A DNA stretch of 64,000 nucleotides from Bolinopsis microptera (lineage: Eukaryota > Ctenophora > Tentaculata > Lobata > Bolinopsidae): contig NC_087073.1 of assembly GCF_026151205.1 (NCBI RefSeq), positions 13,597,837 to 13,661,836 of the forward strand, written 5' to 3'. Shown here piece after piece: positions 44,101 to 51,079 of the stretch (positions within the stretch are counted from its first letter, which is position 1; the number at the start of each line of letters is the position of its first letter). The notes beneath the pieces were generated by a model that ran no database searches, was not told where the DNA came from, and was given only the letters and a program-made list of their open reading frames with translations. The position numbers and the translations under genes were made by a program.

Positions 44101-47100
44101 TAACTGCTCTGCTTCTTAACGGGGTTCCTGTGGATCTCCTGGATAGTAACGGAGATACAGCTCTTCATTGTCTCGCTAGACTGCCTGCTAAGAAGGGGGT
44201 GAGAACTTTATGAACTCTATTATTAAGTCTCAGTTGAAAACAGGGTTATGACGTTCTTTGGGGATGGCTTTTCGTTATATCTTTACAGATCATTAATGAC
44301 TAATTAAGTTAATTGTAAATATTTCTGATAATACCGCTTCACAGAGTAACAGAGAGTTCATGATAAAAGCTCTGGTGATTCTAGGAGCGGACCTAAACCA
44401 ACGTAACAAGAGTGGCATGACAGTGTATGATGTGGCTAAGAAAGAGAGCTGCAGGAGCACTATGACAGTGCTAGCTGCGGTGGGGGCTGATGATAGGAAG
44501 TACCTGGACTGTAAACAGTACCCTCCTATCAGCCAGGAATGTTAGGAATGTTCTTTCTACTTTCATAATAATATTAATGTCTTCTCTGTCAGACGGACTG
44601 GGAAAATTTCAATTTTCAAAACAAGCTAACTTAATTTCTGTGGTCTTCTAACGTATGTTGGCCTGATTGGAATGCCTATCTGGGAATAAATATTTTACTA
44701 TCTATATTGATATATCATACTATATTATTGTTGTAAACCTGTGTAAGTACTGCACTGTAGGACTGGTACCTTGTAAGAAGCAAGTTTGCTATCTTAAGAG
44801 TTTTGGATTACATGTTTTATTTTGCACACTGTACCCTGATACAATATTAATTACAGTGCTAGACGAAGCCAGCAGTGACAAAGTGCCACGTAAGCGCGTT
44901 AACTGGGATAAGAACAACGCGGCAGTGCTCGCACTGGACGGTGGAGGTATCAGGGGCCTAGTCCTGGTTCAGATGTTACTTGACTTGGAGCGCAGGTCTA
45001 ATCTGCAGATAACACAGCTGTTTGACTGGATCGGTGGAACCAGTACTGGTTCTATGTTGACTTTGGGAATGATATACGCTGACATGGGACTGAGGGATGT
45101 GCAGCAACTTTACTTTAGTCTCAAGGACGAGATATTTCAAGGTAAGATCCAGTTCTGTATTCAGTACTATATAATAATATGTTGATCTATTTGTCCTATT
45201 CTACTCTTTATTCTACTCTCTTATTATATTCTTCACTGAAAGTGCCATAACATTAAGGTTGCCTGTTTTATTATATTGCCGGTTACTCAGCCCAACTACC
45301 CAGGATCCAGACCGTACAACACGGAGATACTGGAGAACTTTATGAAGACTAAGTTTAGTGAGAGTGGGGTCATGTCCTCACGTCAGTTTCCACGTTGCGT
45401 CGTCCCAGCAACCATCGCAGATTGCCGGCCCTGCAAACTGCACGTGTTTAAAAACTACGGTTTCCGTTCCGAGAACGATCTCCCTCCTCCTCATCTTCAG
45501 AAGATCTGGGAGGCGACGCGCGGCAGCAGCGCTGCACCTACCTACTTCACACCACACAAGCGCTTCGTAGACGGTGGTCTGATGGCTAACAACCCTACTA
45601 TCGCTATTCTTACTGAGATGCATGAGTGTAACCAGGACCCTGGAAAACTGGGTTACTCTGAGGTTGGCAAGTTTCCAAGTTTATTTTCCGTCTTTTCTTC
45701 TTTGTAACCTATGTACTTCTCTAAGCGATTTTAACTGTGTGATTTATTGCTTACCCTTCTAGGAGCCTCACTTGAAGTTCAATGTAAGTTATTATAGCCG
45801 TGTGTGAGGTGGTTTGTGCTGCAGTTTCAGTGTTTTACCGGGTTTGATATATGTTAGCTGATTAGGATGACCATCTTAAGGGGTCTCATTTATATTAAGA
45901 TATTCGGAGACTAGGTTCATAGAATTTTAAAAAATTGTACAACTAAGAAAATTTCCAATTTTCACAGTATCAAGCCAAATTACACAAATTGCGTACTATA
46001 CTACTTAATTCTACATTAGAAAATATTGCAATAACATAAACACCGGTTATGATACTGGTAAATTAATAATTAGCTTCACTCATAAACATTTCAGCATACA
46101 GAGGCGGTGAGTTTAATGCTATGTTTAGTTTGTAGTCACAGTAGAAGAAAAGCATGTTTTAACAAAAGTGTATAGTTCATTTTAAGTGCCGTTATTTCTC
46201 TAAAACCATTCTTAAATATCTCTTTTAAGTCATTATACAGTCCGACTACAGGAAATAGTAGCTGGTAACCATGGTAACATTATACAGTTCGACTTAGAAA
46301 TAGCATTCATATTAGTTCTAGCACACTTCATCGACCCAACAACAGTCTTAGTAAAAATGTGGGAATGAGATAGGAAGCTTAATCTTGTAAGCACTAACAT
46401 TCTTTATACTTACTTGTAAAAAGTCACTCAGTGTATTTAAACTTATAAAATACTCTTGAGGAAGGAGTAGATTACTTCAGTAAAAGCTGTGCTAAACGTT
46501 CTTACTTTTGCTGCTAATATTGATAACTTATTGTTTTATCGTTATCTTCATAAACTACTTTTATCCTTTATTATTTACTTTTTAACAGCACTACAATACA
46601 TAAACAAAGGTAAGTTAATTCTAGAATTCTGCCAATGACTTACGACTATGTTACAACACTTGGTTACAAATACTAGCCCTCGTATAAACACTAATTACGG
46701 TAAAACCCCAATATACCACGGCCATTTCATTTCCTTCAAATAGGGCTTTTAACATATATAATGATGTAAACATTCAAACCCCGAATTTACTGCAAACCCC
46801 GCTTTTTCCTTTCTCCCAAACTCCGCGGTAATTGGGGTATTAGTGTAACTCATATTATTCCTACACACTATAATATACAGTATACAGTATACATAGTACT
46901 TGAAGTAGTGTAGACTGTGTTACTAGCCTTGTGAGATGTAGCACTCATGGTAACCATGGTAACACTCATGGTAACCATTATAGTAACACTCATGGTAACC
47001 ATAGTAACACTCATGATAACCATGGTAACACTCATGGTAACCATTATAGTAACACTCATGGTAACCATAGTAACACTCAGGCTGCTGCACCGGTAACGTT

Positions 47101-48747
47101 TACAGAAGGTTTAATGAGAGCAGTGGTGGGGGAAGATTTCAGTAAAAGAGAACAGGACAATAACGGGGTGGGCTACATTGAGAGTAGGCCTGTGCAACAA
47201 GGAAGTGAGTTTCTGTTATTTGTAACAATTTACTGGTTATTAGTTTATTATCTTTATTATCATTAATATTATGTGATTTATTTACTTATTCTGCTACAAG
47301 TTCTGCTTAATAGTCTACTCTTTATTGTGGTTTACACCAGTATTCTGCGATATACAACTGTGTAAATACTACAAGATACCAGATCTAAATGAACTTGCCC
47401 ATAATTATGATCCTCTCAGGAGTCATTTCAGTGCTTTTAACAGATGGTTTTGTATTTTCTATTCTGTTTACAGTACTCAAGACTCAAGAGGATGTTGTAG
47501 AGCGAGCCCCCCGAGTTTGCGACCCCTTCACCTGTGAGGGGTCGTATCCTCCTGGCTTGCCAGGGGAGACATTTTAATTCAATGCTATGCTATGTATAGT
47601 ATGTTGTATTCTCAGCGCGATATTGTAGAAGCACTGACTATAATCGTAAGTCATCTACTGAAGTTGGCAGCATCCGAGAAGCCCAATCTTCGATACTGCC
47701 CCAAAGTGTTTCTATTCTGGGTTTTGTTAAGATTAGTCAGCACTTTGTTCAGGGACTTTGTTTCTAGGCGGGGTACTAATTCAAGAAGGCGACTAAGGGG
47801 GGGGGGGGGGGGGGGGGGTATATTATACCTTACCTGATTGTAGGTAAAGTTCTTGTACATGTTTACTCATTATTTGTTATGTTGGTCTGTTTCAGTCTTT
47901 ATAATGCTTACTCTCTCCCCACAGGTGAACTAGTAAAGAACGTAGAACAGGAACCTACTAAACCCTATGTAGTAGTCTCATTTGGTACAGGGCTAGCTCC
48001 TGAAGTGTTTGTGAAGGACTATAACGTCTCAAAGGTAGAGGGTCCGCTTGGTGCTGGTCGCTTCCTGCTCGGAGTTAAAGAGTTTGCTGAAACACTCGTG
48101 GAACAGGTGGGAGAGTCACTTGGCTCCCTGCCAAGTTACTTTATTACAAGTTATTTACACACGCACATACTCTGAAATAAACTTGCTATCTAGATCAATC
48201 TTGAACTATATAATTACTGTAACCAGTAATTGTTCCTCAATCCCTGTGTAACAACACGTAATTAGTGTATAATTTATGCATAACAAGTACATAATTAGTG
48301 TATTATTAGCGTATGATCAGTGTATAACTTAAATGTATAATATATGACGAGTATATATATTTTCAGTGCGCAGCAACTGATGGGGCAGTGGTAATGGGCG
48401 CTAAAGCGTGGTGTGAGAGCATTGGGTCCTACTACTTCAGACTGCAACCACAGATGTCGTACAACATGAAGATGGATGAAACTGATAACAAGAACCTTGT
48501 GGAATGTCTGTGGGATGTGCAGTGCTTTATCTACCAACATAAGGATCAGTTTGCTAAGGTAATTCAATTATTTTATATTTATCAATTTAAAGTCTACATT
48601 AGCGGAGAGTTTGTTGATTGACAAAAAAAGCAAGTTGACAAAATTAGTGAAGTGTGTTTATACTTCAATAATATTAATAGTTGGTTTTTATAAAACTTGA
48701 CCCTTCTCTTTTTTCAGATGACAGATTTACTGATGTCCGCTTTCTGA
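26729..48747 (+). CDS. PLA2G6: Calcium-independent phospholipase A2, PLA2G6 type (multi-exon, 5' end not found)
   Basis: Sixteen exons can be joined by splice sites and phase: 26,729-26,918; 29,767-29,924; 30,117-30,180; 39,798-39,894; 40,069-40,156; 40,748-40,777; 41,500-41,785; 41,952-42,006; 44,041-44,198; 44,345-44,540; 44,857-45,141; 45,304-45,662; 47,081-47,204; 47,925-48,106; 48,367-48,558; 48,718-48,747. The protein has an N-terminal region, a run of ankyrin repeats, then a patatin-like lipase with the GGGIRG oxyanion loop, GTSTG nucleophile (Ser codon 45,042-45,044) and Asp of VDGGL (45,570-45,572). The family hydrolyses the sn-2 acyl chain of glycerophospholipids without calcium and works in membrane remodelling and mitochondria. 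The phase between exons 40,748-40,777 and 41,500-41,785 does not close. The start codon exon is missing from my model. Confidence 0.9.
26919..29766 (+). other. Phospholipase intron, no gene seen
   Basis: 2.8 kb without a coding region that I can support. Two perfect TGACGTCA sites (28,389-28,396 and 28,518-28,525) and a one-base variant (28,494-28,501) cluster within 140 bp. Confidence 0.6.
29767..29924 (+). CDS. PLA2G6: Phospholipase exon, pre-ankyrin helix region
   Basis: Acceptor ATATATCAG, donor GTTAGA. It enters in phase 1 and ends in phase 0. SSELETLLEHSKKNPSHSVL aligns with the helical segment preceding the first ankyrin repeat. Confidence 0.8.
30117..30180 (+). CDS. PLA2G6: Phospholipase exon, ankyrin repeat
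   Basis: 64 bp between a GATCAG acceptor and a GTTAGT donor. It encodes VPLHIAVKSNTAFAVNQLL, a typical ankyrin helix pair, and ends in phase 1. Confidence 0.8.
30590..31320 (-). mobile_element. Penelope-like reverse transcriptase fragment
   Basis: An open frame of at least 201 codons at 30,661-31,266 extends 5' in frame to about 31,320 (through RQTKGIPMGG). It has RQTKGIPMGGNSSSQFADLS, CRYVDDLNTM with the catalytic VDD, and NYLDINISMNNSG, as in Penelope-like and related element reverse transcriptases. The fingers subdomain and any GIY-YIG endonuclease are absent, so it is a fragment. The sequence after the stop (30,590-30,660) has inverted repeats around GAAACCGGTGTGCC read on the - strand. 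It lies in antisense inside a phospholipase intron. Confidence 0.6.
31614..33686 (-). pseudogene. LINE reverse transcriptase frame
   Basis: 690 uninterrupted codons carrying the reverse transcriptase and the C-terminal domain (RVPKARWKLLGHILRSADDS). The active site reads AYSDDCNFM. The upstream endonuclease is in a different frame, so the full polyprotein cannot be made from this copy. Confidence 0.75.
31614..34236 (-). mobile_element. RTE/CR1-like LINE with frameshift and deletion
   Basis: The endonuclease half (34,236-33,619) has ASLNAKGL, CVQETKV, IVNGYGP and CGDLNSKLG. The second frame (33,686-31,614, 690 codons) begins with the last endonuclease blocks QLDYILC and NSDHRLVACK, then the reverse transcriptase with NNKATGPDKV, QAGYKHGRSC, GIDMSRAFDT, GSFQGDSLS and an active site YSDD rather than the more common YADD or FADD. 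The frame changes near 33,690, and about 60 residues normally found between GDLN and QLDYIL are missing. It is therefore inactive. It lies in antisense within the phospholipase intron. Confidence 0.8.
34462..36042 (-). pseudogene. Decayed BTB-type paralogue
   Basis: Read on the - strand it parallels the intact BTB gene next to it from start to end: N-terminal BTB part (36,042-35,866, start MEERLIVIKIKDGDPLCVEK), middle helices (35,690-34,950) and C-terminal domain (34,749-34,462, with RDMFYYFILSG and NNWVTERVCIQFNL). The frame is lost near 35,870, again through the 35,700-35,850 segment and near 34,950. At least three frame changes over a simple gene layout indicate a pseudogene, unless introns are used that I cannot see. 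The start codon keeps an AG acceptor four bases upstream (ATATTGCAG|CATC|ATGG). Confidence 0.7.
36922..38580 (-). CDS. BTB-domain protein with unrecognised C-terminal domain
   Basis: Single-exon 552-residue protein. Residues about 1-100 look like a BTB/POZ fold: KIKDGDPLCVEKERLTKNSKF, then DFDPDVVGLFLA and the helical HKMAVVFEVEWLKEGCRNWL, which resembles the 3-box/BACK entry helices. Residues 110-390 are mainly helical. Residues about 420-552 form a compact domain ending YVNNWITERMFVQYRL that I do not recognise. BTB proteins often act as Cullin-3 adaptors, but that role is only an inference here. It lies inside intron 3 of the phospholipase gene on the opposite strand, next to a decayed paralogue. 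The ATG is four bases after an AG acceptor (TTATTACAG|CACT|ATGG). Confidence 0.75.
   Translation of the reverse strand: MEEKLIVVKIKDGDPLCVEKERLTKNSKFLRHLIDELHFYEIEMDDFDPDVVGLFLANLDDNQVKELQESQFRELHKMAVVFEVEWLKEGCRNWLFSRLDTEETEQSLNNGKSLFAIEECLYVHRKWKDEEKEMIGTLISKLALKDVSEFVSKYLEDMDKLDTVQLDFMLRLINGNNTTVFLEAMLFNLENKESLDQNMKFLLQNIDLPLCCSQNQDLYDQLFDKLHGLKAVMNEDLRLISKLFMDATRLARSKSVGGVESLLSVSNPTATDSLMLIKPLIITESTTTSNTPTTSGTARINLVSLQKTVLFNGWKHHLLSSNCATLQSIADVINIRDVTSMYEVIELILHACYSIKKLPKEEDVLELKAALKNSCKNSNTRKVSVQYVRMISAALNRSPLWQADLAINLLNFIKGDSNLCSRGTDNILIPEERCVVEAAGSAYKHLFYFKHPAVPDCTIPGNCGFIVRGSSSGPNNFWQDELCTESKDYEGTDVHIHDSVSAHDMFYYTVVSGSKGRGARDKVPERAANSSRRWFPYVNNWITERMFVQYRL
38581..38600 (-). promoter_or_regulatory. 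Splice acceptor abutting the BTB gene start codon
   Basis: On the - strand, AATTTATTATTACAG is followed by CACT and the ATG at 38,580. Same arrangement as in the four + strand genes. Confidence 0.55.
38601..39797. other. Rest of phospholipase intron, no gene seen
   Basis: It contains a 14-15 base G run near 39,083-39,097, a short TCACATG repeat (about 39,497-39,528) and the 32-bp palindrome described separately. No coding region is visible. Confidence 0.6.
39677..39751. repeat. Nested palindrome, 32-bp perfect core
   Basis: 39,684-39,715 is a perfect 32-bp palindrome centred on GGTACC. A second pair of arms, 39,677-39,692 and 39,736-39,751, share CAGGAATCGACCGGGA and its exact complement. 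GC-rich within an AT-rich intron. Confidence 0.9.
39798..39894 (+). CDS. PLA2G6: Phospholipase exon, ankyrin repeat
   Basis: Acceptor TATGCCAG, donor GTAAGT. Encodes GGDPLAKDEAGNNPVHAAAF and the following helix. Phase 1 in, phase 2 out. Confidence 0.85.
40069..40156 (+). CDS. PLA2G6: Phospholipase exon, ankyrin repeat
   Basis: Acceptor ATTTGCAG, donor GTTCGT. Encodes STNNEGDTPLHLACK at the end of the exon. Phase 2 in, phase 0 out. Confidence 0.85.
40401..40495. repeat. Three tandem copies of a 34-bp unit
   Basis: The unit contains CAGTTAATTAGCTATTAAAC and is repeated three times with small indels, within a phospholipase intron. Confidence 0.75.
40748..40777 (+). CDS. PLA2G6: Phospholipase small exon, ankyrin helix
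   Basis: Acceptor GCACCTCAG, donor GTAATC, 30 bp, encoding IKPSDVAIVK. With the next exon it makes the ankyrin-like string VAIVKMLV, but the next exon begins with one extra T. A 17-bp exon from 40,761 to 40,777 would close the phase but gives a poorer ankyrin match. Confidence 0.55.
41040..41220. repeat. ACTA tetranucleotide microsatellite
   Basis: About 40 copies of ACTA with occasional changes, in an intron of the phospholipase gene. Confidence 0.95.
41500..41785 (+). CDS. PLA2G6: Phospholipase exon, ankyrin repeats
   Basis: Acceptor CCTGTACAG, donor GTCAGT. The open frame from 41,501 encodes two ankyrin repeats with SCIDLLLDHGSRFDTPNLEG and GNGLLHHAKGQK. Entering phase would have to be 2. 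Confidence 0.85.
41952..42006 (+). CDS. PLA2G6: Phospholipase exon, ankyrin repeat
   Basis: 55 bp between a GTCTCCAG acceptor and a GTTAGT donor. Encodes VIQCLVHHGVDTTKLNNK. Phase 0 in, phase 1 out. Confidence 0.8.
42640..43008. mobile_element. 369-bp MITE-like element with 15-bp TIRs
   Basis: AGGCATCATGTAGCC (42,640-42,654) and its exact complement (42,994-43,008) form terminal inverted repeats. The flanks on both sides read CATATT, a 6-bp target duplication. The interior has runs of TCGGGGTTTG and a second internal copy of the left-end sequence at about 42,904-42,975, separated by an A/T-rich block. No protein is encoded. Superfamily unknown. Confidence 0.7.
43451..44094 (+). repeat. Ten tandem copies of a splice acceptor plus 5' exon piece
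   Basis: Units of 62 or 64 bp, each made of CTATYATCACACAG (a 3' splice site) followed by the first 46 bases of the next phospholipase exon. The last unit runs straight into the real exon at 44,041. Copies are nearly identical, differing in CCTACTATC, CCACTACTATC and CCACTATTATC versions of the acceptor leader. Unit lengths are not multiples of three, so splicing to an earlier copy gives stops (TAG or TGA) in the next units. Confidence 0.9.
44041..44198 (+). CDS. PLA2G6: Phospholipase exon, ankyrin repeats
   Basis: The acceptor is the last CACACAG of the tandem array; the donor is GTGAGA. Encodes GQTALHKVVSEEGSTNPLD and SNGDTALHCLARLPAKKG, two ankyrin repeats. Phase 1 in, phase 0 out. Confidence 0.85.
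44345..44540 (+). CDS. PLA2G6: Phospholipase exon, last ankyrin repeat and linker
   Basis: Acceptor CTTCACAG, donor GTTAGG. Encodes FMIKALVILGADLNQRNKSG and VLAAVGADD, matching the end of the ankyrin domain in PLA2G6. Phase 0 in, phase 1 out, which agrees with the next exon. Confidence 0.85.
44857..45141 (+). CDS. PLA2G6: Phospholipase exon, lipase start with nucleophile
   Basis: Acceptor AATTACAG, donor GTAAGA. Carries LALDGGGIRGLVLVQ, the oxyanion loop, and FDWIGGTSTGS with the catalytic serine. Phase 1 in, phase 1 out. Confidence 0.92.
45304..45662 (+). CDS. PLA2G6: Phospholipase exon, lipase with catalytic aspartate
   Basis: The acceptor CTACCCAG at 45,303 joins in phase to read FQGSRPYNTEILENF. 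The exon carries SSAAPTYF and FVDGGLMANNPT with the dyad aspartate. Donor GTTGGC. Confidence 0.9.
45663..47080 (+). other. Phospholipase intron
   Basis: No further exon could be fitted in phase, although several AG-to-GTAAGT pairs 12-25 bp apart occur (near 45,764, 46,095 and 46,590). It ends in a tandem repeat that abuts the next exon. Confidence 0.5.
46940..47080 (+). repeat. GGTAACC-rich tandem repeat abutting an exon
   Basis: Repeats of about 20 bp built on ACTCATGGTAACCATAGTA, ending exactly at the acceptor CACTCAG before 47,081. Confidence 0.85.
47081..47204 (+). CDS. PLA2G6: Phospholipase exon, insertion relative to mammalian PLA2G6
   Basis: Acceptor AACACTCAG, donor GTGAGT; phase 0 in and phase 1 out fit both neighbours. 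It encodes 41 residues (GLMRAVVGEDFSKREQDN and onwards) between the NQD segment and the VVVSFGTG strand, where mammalian PLA2G6 has a short loop. Support is splice phase and position only. Confidence 0.55.
47796..47820. repeat. Poly(G) run
   Basis: About 21 uninterrupted G residues in a phospholipase intron. Confidence 0.95.
47925..48106 (+). CDS. PLA2G6: Phospholipase exon, C-terminal lipase strand
   Basis: Acceptor CCCCACAG, donor GTGGGA. Encodes KPYVVVSFGTGLAPEVFV and FLLGVKEFAETLVEQ. Phase 1 in, phase 0 out. Confidence 0.88.
48367..48558 (+). CDS. PLA2G6: Phospholipase exon, C-terminal lipase helices
   Basis: Acceptor ATTTTCAG, donor GTAATT, 64 codons. Encodes GAKAWCESIGSYYFRLQPQM, matching the AWCE...YFRLNPQ block of PLA2G6. 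Confidence 0.9.
48718..48747 (+). CDS. PLA2G6: Phospholipase last exon
   Basis: Acceptor CTTTTTTCAG followed by nine codons (MTDLLMSAF) and TGA. The position matches the short hydrophobic C-terminus of PLA2G6. Confidence 0.8.
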   Translation: MTDLLMSAF

Positions 48748-50190
48748 GGCCCCAGAAAATTAGAAACTTAGAAAGAATTTTTGGAATGTGCATATTTCTC
48801 ATTTTTGCTAAATTTTGTTGTTGACTCATCTTAGCCTATTATTTTGTTTAGAACTTAAGAAAATCCTATTAGAAGATTATTGCATAGGATTCTCTACGTT
48901 TTGACTCTGTTTACACACAGTATGATTATTTAAGTTAATTTATTCTCATAGTATGGTGTGGGATGGTCTTCAGCGTGGTTAGTTGCTGTATCAATATTCG
49001 TTAACTTTGTATTGTTAGAACTTAAAATTATTAATTATATTCTGTATGGAATTGGTTAGTGCGGTTTCGAATATTTACTTTCGATAAGTATAAAATAAGA
49101 AATATTTGTTTGTGTAATATAACCAGAATTTGTTGCTGGATCTCTTAATTGATGTAATTTGATCATTTCGACTGTTGAATGTCTAAGGCCTCGTGATTAT
49201 TTTGAATCTTTGTCAACTTTATTTCGAATGTAGAATCGTTTTGTGTTTACTGTTATAATATATTGTTAATATTCGTGGTCAGAATTTGTTGATTGATCGA
49301 TTTTTCAGTAACGTTCACAATGAAACAATTTCAATTCTATTAATGTTATGAAAGTATTAAAAGAAACACAATCACAACACTTGCAAGAGATACTAAAATG
49401 AACAAAACAGATGAGCCTAGTTAGTAGGATATTTACCTGCAACACTCAATGACCATATAATCGAACTAGCCCAAAATCTCATCTGAACACCTGATTATGT
49501 AACATAGGAGATATTTTATAAACTTATCAAGTACGCCATTAATTGGCTGATTTTATACCACCTAAATGTATATTCTCTTTGATATTTGTATCTTGTTCTA
49601 GGAGCAAGGAGGGTTAATTTTTGATAGCTGCAAAATTGGGATCCCACGAGCTACTGCATACAATATATTCCTCACATACTGCAGAACAATTTCACTATCA
49701 GGAGGGTGTCATATAACTGAAAAAGGGTTCGCTGGTTCGCAGCGTAACGTACTCCTCGGCCAGTGCACCAACTACCATACTATAGCTTTGTCATTACCCG
49801 TTTTACTTGTCTAATGAGACACATATGCCCAATTGCGCTGAACCAACTAGACCTCTGAATCGACATATTCTTGTTCCACGAAGCCTATCCTCCAGGACGT
49901 GCTTCGTTTATCGTGGCGAAACTGGCAATAGTTGTACTAGGATCTGAGAAAGGTCTTCCGTAAAAAGTGTTGGAACGCGCGCAATCTTAAATAATGCATT
50001 CTTTGCGCTATGTGGGTAGTAAAATTTAATTAAATTAATTATATTATTTTGCTTGAATAAATGATCATATCAGGTCTAACTACTACGGAGGACGTAGGTA
50101 GACCGTGCGTAAGGCCGGTCGTTCACATTACACATATTACGTAATCAAGTTTTGGACAATTTTTATTGTGAAAGACGTGAATGTAACCTA
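48748..50190. other. 3' flank of the phospholipase gene, no gene seen
   Basis: AT-rich and without recognisable coding sequence. The first AATAAA in the sense direction is at about 50,055. Confidence 0.6.
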
Positions 50191-50194
50191 AACC

Positions 50195-50262
50195 TTACCT
50201 GGGGACCCCAGGCTATTATCATGTTCATAATAGAGATCCGGCGGAATGACAGGCTGACACGG
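50195..50262. repeat. Dispersed repeat, copy 1
   Basis: TTACCTGGGGACCCCAGGC through GCGGAATGACAGGCTGA, closely matching 59,926-60,000. Identity of the parent element is unknown. Confidence 0.7.
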
Positions 50263-50284
50263 CTGTTCAGAAGGGCGATTTCTG

Positions 50285-50576
50285 CGATTTTAATCAGATA
50301 GGATTACCCTAGGATTTATCCTAGCGCGTCCGAGATATCTCGGATTTTATTAATCCTTACGCCGATCCGGTTCCCCTAGGATACCCGATATCTCCGATGA
50401 ATTCCTATCGCCGAGCGGCGATAGGATGTGTAAGTTACGAGAGGCGATAGGATTTGCTCTCGGACCCGATAGGAAATTAAAACCCTATCGGATCCGAGCG
50501 CTAATCCTAGCGCAGCGGAGATAGGATTTAACGATTCCGAGTGCCGATAGGATTTGCTCTCGGACCCGATAGGATA
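50285..50576. repeat. Palindrome-rich GATAGGAT repeat block
   Basis: A dense set of dyads: TCCGAGATATCTCGGA at 50,329-50,344 and two 10-bp arms around AG at 50,404-50,425. A 30-bp segment with GATTTGCTCTCGGACCC is repeated exactly 100 bp apart (50,445-50,474 and 50,545-50,574). CCTATCG and its complement recur throughout. Non-coding. Confidence 0.8.
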
Positions 50577-51079
50577 CTCAATAATAATTGATCGAATTAA
50601 ATGTTTTGAGGATAGACCGGTAAAATCTTTAAAAAAATTGTGTTTTTGCTACATATGTTCAGTGTATACCTCTATCGTGCACGCAAAGCGTGCACTCCCA
50701 ACTCCGGCCAGCCGCCGCCGGCCACCGCGCATGATCAAAAGGGGTTGCAGCGTGTGTCAAGTGTGTTTCTAGAACAAAACGCACAGTTTTGCTAATACCA
50801 TATAGTAGTTAAGTTTTTCCAAATTGTCCCACATTCAAACAACGATTTGGTGTCCCCTAAGATTGTGCCGAGTGCCCCCCGGCCCCCCGCACAGCGGGGT
50901 TGGCGGGGCCCTTCGTTACGCCACTGTTAACCTACAAAGACGCGTTGCCGACCTACTATCTGAATGAAATGCACCGGACGGCGGATAATGGGGGTATTTA
51001 CAAATTCGGGCAGACCAATCACTTTTAATGTCAAATTTCTAGTAATCTTGTATCGAAAACTAAGGAATGCGACGGACAG

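Noticed and set aside
45764-46620. Possible microexons between AG and GTAAGT pairs in the phospholipase gene
   Set aside because: One has a stop in the required frame. They are unnecessary because exon 47,081-47,204 joins both neighbours in phase.
46868-47068. Repetitive open frames over the GGTAACC repeat
   Set aside because: The frames are produced by the tandem repeat in both directions and lie before a splice acceptor.
47489-47577. Possible exon with PFTCEGSYPPGLPGETF
   Set aside because: No matching phase with its neighbours and no similarity to the lipase; the sequence contains small hairpins typical of repeats.
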